Assembly (NCBI GenBank): GCA_963680875.1
Contig: OY804580.1
Span: 111,169,534-111,233,533, forward strand
Length of the DNA: 64,000 nucleotides
Source: Bathymodiolus brooksi
Lineage: Eukaryota; Mollusca; Bivalvia; Mytilida; Modiolidae
Reading direction: 5' to 3'
Shown here: piece by piece, positions 55,501 to 64,000 of the stretch
How positions within the stretch are numbered: the first letter of the stretch is position 1
Layout of the letters: each line of letters opens with the position of its first letter
The notes under the pieces: generated by a model
Told to the model about the DNA's origin: nothing
The model's input: the letters and a program-made list of their open reading frames with translations, nothing else
The model's database searches: none
Made by a program: the position numbers and the translations under genes

Positions 55501-57316
55501 TGTTGTCAGTTTCTCTGTGTTGTGTTTTGTTTTTCTTTGTCTTGTGTACCCTATGTTGTCAGTTTCTCTGTGTTTTTGTTTTGTTTTTCTTCGTCTTGTG
55601 TAACCTATGTTGTCAGTTTCTCTGGATTGTTTTTGTTTTGTTTTTCTTTGTCTTGTGTACCCTATGTTGTCAGTTTCTCTGTGTTTTTGTTTTGTTTTTC
55701 TTTGTCTTGTGTACCCTATATGTTGCCAGTTTCTCTGTGTTGTGTTTTGTTTTTCTTCGTCTTGTGTACCCTATGTTGCCAGTTTCTCTGTGTTTTTGTT
55801 TTGTTTTTCTTCGTCTTGTGTACCCTATGTTGTCAGCTTCTCTGTGTTTTTGTTTTGTTTTTCTTTGTCTTGTGTACCCTATGTTGTCAGTTTCTCTGTG
55901 TTTTTGTTTTGTTTTTCTTTGTCTTGTGTACCCTATATGTTGCCAGTTTCTCTGTGTTGTGTTTTGTTTTTCTTTGTCTTGTGTACCCTATGTTGTCAGT
56001 TTCTCTGTGTTTTTGTTTTGTTTTTCTTCGTCTTGTGTACCCTATGTTGTCAGTTTCTCTGTGTTTTTGTTTTGTTTTTCTTCGTGTTGTGTACCCTATG
56101 TTGTCAGTTTCTCTGTGTTGTGTTTTGTTTTTCTTCGTCTTGTGTACCCTATGTTGTCAGTTTCTCTGTGTTTTTGTTTTGTTTTTCTTTGTCTTGTGTA
56201 CCCTATGTTGTCAGTTTCTCTGTGTTTTTGTTTTGTTTTTCTTTGTCTTGTGTACCCTATATGTTGCCAGTTTCTCTGTGTTGTGTTTTGTTTTTCTTTG
56301 TCTTGTGTACCCTATGTTGTCAGTTTCTCTGTGTTTTTGTTTTGTTTTTCTTCGTCTTGTGTACCCTATGTTGTCAGTTTCTCTGTGTTTTTGTTTTGTT
56401 TTTCTTTGTCTTGTGTACCCTATGTTGTCAGTTTCTCTGTGTTTTTGTTTTGTTTTTCTTTGTCTTGTGTACCCTATATGTTGCCAGTTTCTCTGTGTTG
56501 TGTTTTGTTTTTCTTTGTCTTGTGTACCCTATGTTGTCAGTTTCTCTGTGTTTTTGTTTTGTTTTTCTTCGTCTTGTGTACCCTATGTTGTCAGTTTCTC
56601 TATGTTGTGTTTTGTTTTTCTTTGTCTTGTGTACCCTATTTGTTGCCAGTTTCTCTGTGTTTTTGTTTTGTTTTTCTTTGTCTTGTGTACCCTATGTTGT
56701 CAGTTTCTCTGTGTTTTTGTTTTGTTTTTCTTTGTCTTGTGTACCCTATATGTTGCCAGTTTCTCTGAGTTGTGTTTTGTTTTTCTTCGTCTTGTGTACT
56801 CTATGTTGTCAGTTTCTCTGTGTTTTTGTTTTGTTTTTCTTTGTCTTGTGTACCCTATGTTGTCAGTTTCTCTGTGTTTTTGTTTTGTTTTTCTTTGTCT
56901 TGTGTACCCTATGTCGCCAGTTTCTCTGTGTTTTTGTTTTGTTTTTCTTCGTCTTGTGTACCCTATGTTGTCAGTTTCTCTGTGTTTTTGTTTTGTTTTT
57001 CTTTGTCTTGTGTACCCTATGTTGTCAGTTTCTCTGTGTTTTTGTTTTGTTTTTCTTTGTCTTGTGTACCCTATGTTGTCAGTTTCTCTGTGTTTTTGTT
57101 TTGTTTTTCTTTGTCTTGTGTACCCTATGTTGTCAGTTTCTCTGTGTTTTTGTTTTGTTTTTCTTCGTCTTGTGTACCCTATGTTGTCAGTTTCTCTGGA
57201 TTGTTTTTGGTTTGTTTTTCTTTGTCTTGTGTACCCTATGTTGTCAGTTTCTCTGTGTTTTTGTTTTGTTTTTCTTTGTCTTGTGTACCCTATGTTTTGC
57301 CAGTTTCTCTGTGTAG
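44650..57316. repeat. 5916-bp direct duplication within the satellite
   Basis: Markers GTAACC (45888/51804; 46215/52131; 48219/54135; 49686/55602), CCTAAGTTG (47250/53166) and CTCTGGGTTGTG (near 47049/52965) recur at an offset of 5916 bp. After about 56.1 kb the offset becomes 5970 (TGTGTAGTG 51346/57316), so one copy has gained or lost one 54-bp unit. A nested 1467-bp duplication (GTAACC 48219/49686; CTTGTCTACCC 47351/48818) is present in both copies. Confidence 0.8.
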
Positions 57317-59274
57317 TGTTTTGTTTTTCTTCGTCTTGTGTACCCTATGTTGCCAGTTTCTCTGTGTTTTTGTTTTGTTTTTCTTCGTCTTGTGTACCCT
57401 ATGTTGTCAGTTTCTCTGTGTTTTTGTTTTGTTTTTCTTTGTCTTGTGTACCCTATGTTGTCAGTTTCTCTGTGTTTTTGTTTTGTTTTTCTTTGTCTTG
57501 TGTACCCTATATGTTGCCAGTTTCTCTGTGTTGTGTTTTGTTTTTCTTCGTCTTGTGTACTCTATGTTGTCAGTTTCTCTGTGTTTTTGTTTTGTTTTTC
57601 TTTGTCTTGTGTACCCTATGTTGTCAGTTTCTCTGTGTTTTTGTTTTGTTTTTCTTTGTCTTGTGTACCCTATGTCGCCAGTTTCTCTGTGTTTTTGTTT
57701 TGTTTTTCTTCGTCTTGTGTACCCTATGTTGTCAGTTTCTCTGTGTTTTTGTTTTGTTTTTCTTTGTCTTGTGTACCCTATGTTGTCAGTTTCTCTGTGT
57801 TTTTGTTTTGTTTTTCTTTGTCTTGTGTACCCTATGTTGTCAGTTTCTCTGTGTTTTTGTTTTGTTTTTCTTTGTCTTGTGTACCCTATATGTTGCCAGT
57901 TTCTCTGTGTTGTGTTTTGTTTTTCTTTGTCTTGTGTACCCTATGTTGTCAGTTTCTCTGTGTTTTTGTTTTGTTTTTCTTTGTCTTGTGTACCCTATGT
58001 TGTCAGTTTCTCTGTGTTTTTGTTTTGTTTTTCTTTGTCTTGTGTACCCTATGTTGTCAGTTTCTCTGTGTTTTTGTTTTGTTTTTCTTCGTCTTGTGTA
58101 CCCTATGTTGTCAGTTTCTCTGGATTGTTTTTGGTTTGTTTTTCTTTGTCTTGTGTACCCTATGTTGTCAGTTTCTCTGTGTTTTTGTTTTGTTTTTCTT
58201 TGTCTTGTGTACCCTATGTGTTGCCAGTTTCTCTGTGTAGTGTTTTGTTTTTCTTCGTCTTGTGTACCCTATGTTGCCAGTTTCTCTGTGTTTTTGTTTT
58301 GTTTTTCTTCGTCTTGTGTACCCTATGTTGTCAGTTTCTCTGTGTTTTTGTTTTGTTTTTCTTTGTCTTGTGTACCCTATGTTGTCAGTTTCTCTGTGTT
58401 TTTGTTTTGTTTTTCTTTGTCTTGTGTACCCTATATGTTGCCAGTTTCTCTGTGTTGTGTTTTGTTTTTCTTCGTCTTGTGTACTCTATGTTGTCAGTTT
58501 CTCTGTGTTTTTGTTTTGTTTTTCTTTGTCTTGTGTACCCTATGTTGTCAGTTTCTCTGTGTTTTTGTTTTGTTTTTCTTTGTCTTGTGTACCCTATGTC
58601 GCCAGTTTCTCTGTGTTTTTGTTTTGTTTTTCTTCGTCTTGTGTACCCTATGTTGTCAGTTTCTCTGTGTTTTTGTTTTGTTTTTCTTTGTCTTGTGTAC
58701 CCTATGTTGTCAGTTTCTCTGTGTTTTTGTTTTGTTTTTCTTTGTCTTGTGTACCCTATGTTGTCAGTTTCTCTGTGTTTTTGTTTTGTTTTTCTTTGTC
58801 TTGTGTACCCTATATGTTGCCAGTTTCTCTGTGTTGTGTTTTGTTTTTCTTTGTCTTGTGTACCCTATGTTGTCAGTTTCTCTGTGTTTTTGTTTTGTTT
58901 TTCTTTGTCTTGTGTACCCTATGTTGTCAGTTTCTCTGTGTTGTGTTTTGTTTTTCTTTGTCTTGTGTACCCTATGTTGTCAGTTTCTCTGTGTTTTTGT
59001 TTTGTTTTTCTTCGTCTTGTGTACCCTATGTTGTCAGTTTCTCTGGATTGTTTTTGTTTTGTTTTTCTTTGTCTTGTGTACCCTATGTTGTCAGTTTCTC
59101 TGTGTTTTTGTTTTGTTTTTCTTCGTCTTGTGTACCCTATGTTGTCAGTTTCTCTGGATTGTTTTTGGTTTGTTTTTCTTTGTCTTGTGTACCCTATGTT
59201 GTCAGTTTCTCTGTGTTTTTGTTTTGTTTTTCTTTGTCTTGTGTACCCTATGTGTTGCCAGTTTCTCTGTGTAG

Positions 59275-62200
59275 TGTTTTGTTTTTCTTCGTCTTGTGTA
59301 CCCTATGTTGCCAGTTTCTCTGTGTTTTTGTTTTGTTTTTCTTCGTCTTGTGTACCCTATGTTGTCAGTTTCTCTGTGTTTTTGTTTTGTTTTTCTTTGT
59401 CTTGTGTACCCTATGTTGTCAGTTTCTCTGTGTTTTTGTTTTGTTTTTCTTTGTCTTGTGTACCCTATATGTTGCCAGTTTCTCTGTGTTGTGTTTTGTT
59501 TTTCTTCGTCTTGTGTACTCTATGTTGTCAGTTTCTCTGTGTTTTTGTTTTGTTTTTCTTTGTCTTGTGTACCCTATGTTGTCAGTTTCTCTGTGTTTTT
59601 GTTTTGTTTTTCTTTGTCTTGTGTACCCTATGTCGCCAGTTTCTCTGTGTTTTTGTTTTGTTTTTCTTCGTCTTGTGTACCCTATGTTGTCAGTTTCTCT
59701 GTGTTTTTGTTTTGTTTTTCTTTGTCTTGTGTACCCTATGTTGTCAGTTTCTCTGTGTTTTTGTTTTGTTTTTCTTTGTCTTGTGTACCCTATGTTGTCA
59801 GTTTCTCTGTGTTTTTGTTTTGTTTTTCTTTGTCTTGTGTACCCTATATGTTGCCAGTTTCTCTGTGTTGTGTTTTGTTTTTCTTTGTCTTGTGTACCCT
59901 ATGTTGTCAGTTTCTCTGTGTTTTTGTTTTGTTTTTCTTTGTCTTGTGTACCCTATGTTGTCAGTTTCTCTGTGTTGTGTTTTGTTTTTCTTTGTCTTGT
60001 GTACCCTATGTTGTCAGTTTCTCTGTGTTTTTGTTTTGTTTTTCTTCGTCTTGTGTACCCTATGTTGTCAGTTTCTCTGGATTGTTTTTGTTTTGTTTTT
60101 CTTTGTCTTGTGTACCCTATGTTGTCAGTTTCTCTGTGTTTTTGTTTTGTTTTTCTTTGTCTTGTGTACCCTATATGTTGCCAGTTTCTCTGTGTTGTGT
60201 TTTGTTTTTCTTCGTCTTGTGTACCCTATGTTGCCAGTTTCTCTGTGTTTTTGTTTTGTTTTTCTTCGTCTTGTGTACCCTATGTTGTCAGTTTCTCTGT
60301 GTTTTTGTTTTGTTTTTCTTTGTCTTGTGTACCTTATGTTGTCAGTTTCTCTGTGTTTTTGTTTTGTTTTTCTTTGTCTTGTGTACCCTATATGTTGCCA
60401 GTTTCTCTGTGTTGTGTTTTGTTTTTCTTCGTCTTGTGTACCCTATGTTGTCAGTTTCTCTGTGTTTTTGTTTTGTTTTTCTTTGGCTTGTGTACCCTAT
60501 GTTGTCAGTTTCTCTGTGTTTTTGTTTTGTTTTTCTTTGTCTTGTGTACCCTATGTTGTCAGTTTCTCTGTGTTTTTGTTTTGTTTTTCTTTGTCTTGTG
60601 TACCCTATATGTTGCCAGTTTCTCTGTGTTGTGTTTTGTTTTTCTTTGTCTTGTGTACCCTATGTTGTCAGTTTCTCTGTGTTTTTGTTTTGTTTTTCTT
60701 CGTCTTGTGTACCCTATGTTGTCAGTTTCTCTGTGTTTTTGTTTTGTTTTTCTTCGTGTTGTGTACCCTATGTTGTCAGTTTCTCTGTGTTGTGTTTTGT
60801 TTTTCTTTGTCTTGTGTACCCTATGTTGTCAGTTTCTCTGTGTTTTTGTTTTGTTTTTCTTTGTCTTGTGTACCCTATGTTGTCAGTTTCTCTGTGTTTT
60901 TGTTTTGTTTTTCTTTGTCTTGTGTACCCTATATGGTGCCAGTTTCTCTGTGTTGTGTTTTGTTTTTCTTTGTCTTGTGTACCCTATGTTGTCAGTTTCT
61001 CTGTGTTTTTGTTTTGTTTTTCTTCGTCTTGTGTACCCTATGTTGTCAGTTTCTCTGTGTTTTTGTTTTGTTTTTCTTTGTCTTGTGTACCCTATGTTGT
61101 CAGTTTCTCTGTGTTTTTGTTTTGTTTTTCTTTGTCTTGTGTACCCTATATGTTGCCAGTTTCTCTGTGTTGTGTTTTGTTTTTCTTTGTCTTGTGTACC
61201 CTATGTTGTCAGTTTCTCTGTGTTTTTGTTTTGTTTTTCTTCGTCTTGTGTACCCTATGTTGTCAGTTTCTCTATGTTGTGTTTTGTTTTTCTTTGTCTT
61301 GTGTACCCTATTTGTTGCCAGTTTCTCTGTGTTTTTGTTTTGTTTTTCTTTGTCTTGTGTACCCTATGTTGTCAGTTTCTCTGGATTGTTTTTGGTTTGT
61401 TTTTCTTTGTCTTGTGTACCCTATGTTGTCAGTTTCTCTGTGTTTTTGTTTTGTTTTTCTTTGTCTTGTGTACCCTATGTGTTGCCAGTTTCTCTGTGTA
61501 GTGTTTTGTTTTTCTTCGTCTTGTGTACCCTATGTTGCCAGTTTCTCTGTGTTTTTGTTTTGTTTTTCTTCGTCTTGTGTACCCTATGTTGTCAGTTTCT
61601 CTGTGTTTTTGTTTTGTTTTTCTTTGTCTTGTGTACCCTATGTTGTCAGTTTCTCTGTGTTTTTGTTTTGTTTTTCTTTGTCTTGTGTACCCTATATGTT
61701 GCCAGTTTCTCTGTGTTGTGTTTTGTTTTTCTTCGTCTTGTGTACTCTATGTTGTCAGTTTCTCTGTGTTTTTGTTTTGTTTTTCTTTGTCTTGTGTACC
61801 CTATGTTGTCAGTTTCTCTGTGTTTTTGTTTTGTTTTTCTTTGTCTTGTGTACCCTATGTCGCCAGTTTCTCTGTGTTTTTGTTTTGTTTTTCTTCGTCT
61901 TGTGTACCCTATGTTGTCAGTTTCTCTGTGTTTTTGTTTTGTATTTCTTTGTCTTGTGTACCCTATGTTGTCAGTTTCTCTGTGTTTTTGTTTTGTTTTT
62001 CTTTGTCTTGTGTACCCTATGTTGTCAGTTTCTCTGTGTTTTTGTTTTGTTTTTCTTTGTCTTGTGTACCCTATATGTTGCCAGTTTCTCTGTGTTGTGT
62101 TTTGTTTTTCTTTGTCTTGTGTACCCTATGTTGTCAGTTTCTCTGTGTTTTTGTTTTGTTTTTCTTTGTCTTGTGTACCCTATGTTGTCAGTTTCTCTGT

Positions 62201-64000
62201 GTTGTGTTTTGTTTTTCTTTGTCTTGTGTACCCTATGTTGTCAGTTTCTCTGTGTTTTTGTTTTGTTTTTCTTCGTCTTGTGTACCCTATGTTGTCAGTT
62301 TCTCTGGATTGTTTTTGTTTTGTTTTTCTTTGTCTTGTGTACCCTATGTTGTCAGTTTCTCTGTGTTTTTGTTTTGTTTTTCTTTGTCTTGTGTACCCTA
62401 TATGTTGCCAGTTTCTCTGTGTTGTGTTTTGTTTTTCTTCGTCTTGTGTACCCTATGTTGCCAGTTTCTCTGTGTTTTTGTTTTGTTTTTCTTCGTCTTG
62501 TGTACCCTATGTTGTCAGTTTCTCTGTGTTTTTGTTTTGTTTTTCTTTGTCTTGTGTACCTTATGTTGTCAGTTTCTCTGTGTTTTTGTTTTGTTTTTCT
62601 TTGTCTTGTGTACCCTATATGTTGCCAGTTTCTCTGTGTTGTGTTTTGTTTTTCTTCGTCTTGTGTACCCTATGTTGTCAGTTTCTCTGTGTTTTTGTTT
62701 TGTTTTTCTTTGGCTTGTGTACCCTATGTTGTCAGTTTCTCTGTGTTTTTGTTTTGTTTTTCTTTGTCTTGTGTACCCTATGTTGTCAGTTTCTCTGTGT
62801 TTTTGTTTTGTTTTTCTTTGTCTTGTGTACCCTATATGTTGCCAGTTTCTCTGTGTTGTGTTTTGTTTTTCTTTGTCTTGTGTACCCTATGTTGTCAGTT
62901 TCTCTGTGTTTTTGTTTTGTTTTTCTTCGTCTTGTGTACCCTATGTTGTCAGTTTCTCTGTGTTTTTGTTTTGTTTTTCTTCGTGTTGTGTACCCTATGT
63001 TGTCAGTTTCTCTGTGTTGTGTTTTGTTTTTCTTTGTCTTGTGTACCCTATGTTGTCAGTTTCTCTGTGTTTTTGTTTTGTTTTTCTTTGTCTTGTGTAC
63101 CCTATGTTGTCAGTTTCTCTGTGTTTTTGTTTTGTTTTTCTTTGTCTTGTGTACCCTATATGGTGCCAGTTTCTCTGTGTTGTGTTTTGTTTTTCTTTGT
63201 CTTGTGTACCCTATGTTGTCAGTTTCTCTGTGTTTTTGTTTTGTTTTTCTTCGTCTTGTGTACCCTATGTTGTCAGTTTCTCTGTGTTTTTGTTTTGTTT
63301 TTCTTTGTCTTGTGTACCCTATGTTGTCAGTTTCTCTGTGTTTTTGTTTTGTTTTTCTTTGTCTTGTGTACCCTATATGTTGCCAGTTTCTCTGTGTTGT
63401 GTTTTGTTTTTCTTTGTCTTGTGTACCCTATGTTGTCAGTTTCTCTGTGTTTTTGTTTTGTTTTTCTTCGTCTTGTGTACCCTATGTTGCCAGTTTCTCT
63501 GTGTTTTTGTTTTGTTTTTCTTCGTCTTGTGTACCCTATGTTGTCAGTTTCTCTGTGTTTTTGTTTTGTTTTTCTTTGTCTTGTGTACCTTATGTTGTCA
63601 GTTTCTCTGTGTTTTTGTTTTGTTTTTCTTTGTCTTGTGTACCCTATATGTTGCCAGTTTCTCTGTGTTGTGTTTTGTTTTTCTTCGTCTTGTGTACCCT
63701 ATGTTGTCAGTTTCTCTGTGTTTTTGTTTTGTTTTTCTTTGGCTTGTGTACCCTATGTTGTCAGTTTCTCTGTGTTTTTGTTTTGTTTTTCTTTGTCTTG
63801 TGTACCCTATGTTGTCAGTTTCTCTGTGTTTTTGTTTTGTTTTTCTTTGTCTTGTGTACCCTATATGTTGCCAGTTTCTCTGTGTTGTGTTTTGTTTTTC
63901 TTTGTCTTGTGTACCCTATGTTGTCAGTTTCTCTGTGTTTTTGTTTTGTTTTTCTTCGTCTTGTGTACCCTATGTTGTCAGTTTCTCTGTGTTTTTGTTT
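59275..64000. repeat. 2227-bp direct duplication, followed by a 1028-bp partial one
   Basis: Markers CTTTGGCTTG (60483/62710), TATATGGTGCC (60931/63158) and GTACCTTATG (60332/62559) recur at 2227 bp. From about 63.48 kb the sequence again follows 62.45 kb onward (GTACCTTATG 63587, CTTTGGCTTG 63738), an offset of 1028 bp that runs to the window edge. Confidence 0.8.

Larger units (their letters stand above)
28284..64000 (+). repeat. 54-bp satellite, right block (about 660 copies, continues past the window)
   Basis: The same unit as at 23905, uninterrupted for 35.7 kb. Unit types: the 54-bp standard form; a 53-bp form with GTGTTGTG; a 56-bp form with CTATATGTTGCC, normally followed by the 53-bp form; and a 57-bp form with CTCTGGATTG. 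Rare marker variants include CCTAAGTTG, GTAACCTATG, TGTGTAGTG, CTATTTGTTGCC, CTATGTCGCC, GTACTCTATG and CTTGTCTACCC, and these expose large internal duplications. The consensus has no stop codon in any forward frame, so frames stay open until a marker variant adds TAA or TAG. Indels that are not multiples of three are tolerated throughout, which argues against protein coding. Confidence 0.97.

Noticed and set aside
23905..64000. CRISPR-like array
   Set aside because: The repeats are contiguous with no unique spacers, and the setting is a eukaryotic genome.

Overview
The window is nuclear DNA of an animal, most likely a bivalve mollusc. It has spliced exons with GT/AG borders in a vertebrate-like gene. 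Its dispersed repeats are of types I know from mollusc genomes: SINE tails with the GTTGAAAGTGGCGTTAAAC motif, and elements opening with a TTAGCTCACCT hairpin followed by a CGTCCGTCGTCC stretch. The organism call rests on familiarity with such repeats, not on a search.

Positions 1-19510, plus strand: the 3' part of a UBE3B-like HECT E3 ubiquitin ligase gene. Five coding exons (1650-1774, 6495-6677, 8922-9033, 15756-15848, 19319-19510) join in frame into 234 codons plus a TGA stop. They carry the catalytic cysteine and the conserved C-terminal FELS. The gene's 5' part lies left of the window. Its introns are packed with unrelated tandem arrays: a 34-bp unit (about 36 copies), an 86-bp unit (about 43), a 56-bp unit (about 71), a unit of about 51 bp (about 36) and a 31-bp unit (26). 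They also hold large hairpins, foldback elements and SINE pieces.

Positions 19511-23904: the 3' flank, with one 1.6-kb Helentron-like non-autonomous element (20069-21669), a tRNA-headed SINE (22040-22456) and AT-rich DNA without recognisable genes.

Positions 23905-64000: a satellite with a 54-bp unit, roughly 690 copies, running off the right edge. It is interrupted once by a 2.65-kb second member of the Helentron-like family (25633-28283). The satellite is built from nested direct duplications (about 1467, 1850, 2227, 4505 and 5916 bp). Its plus strand is very T-rich and A-poor, so all three forward frames lack stop codons for kilobases. The resulting giant open frames, up to 6338 codons, are in my judgement not genes.

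The most interesting points are: (1) the two Helentron-like elements, whose 5' and 3' hairpins differ in sequence but keep pairing, and one of which has a readable T|T insertion site inside the satellite; (2) the 56-bp intronic array, where each unit looks like a 15-nt in-frame micro-exon with its own acceptor, branch-point-like motif and donor-like site; (3) a foldback element whose terminal inverted repeat contains the unit of its own internal array; (4) the multi-level duplication history of the 54-bp satellite.
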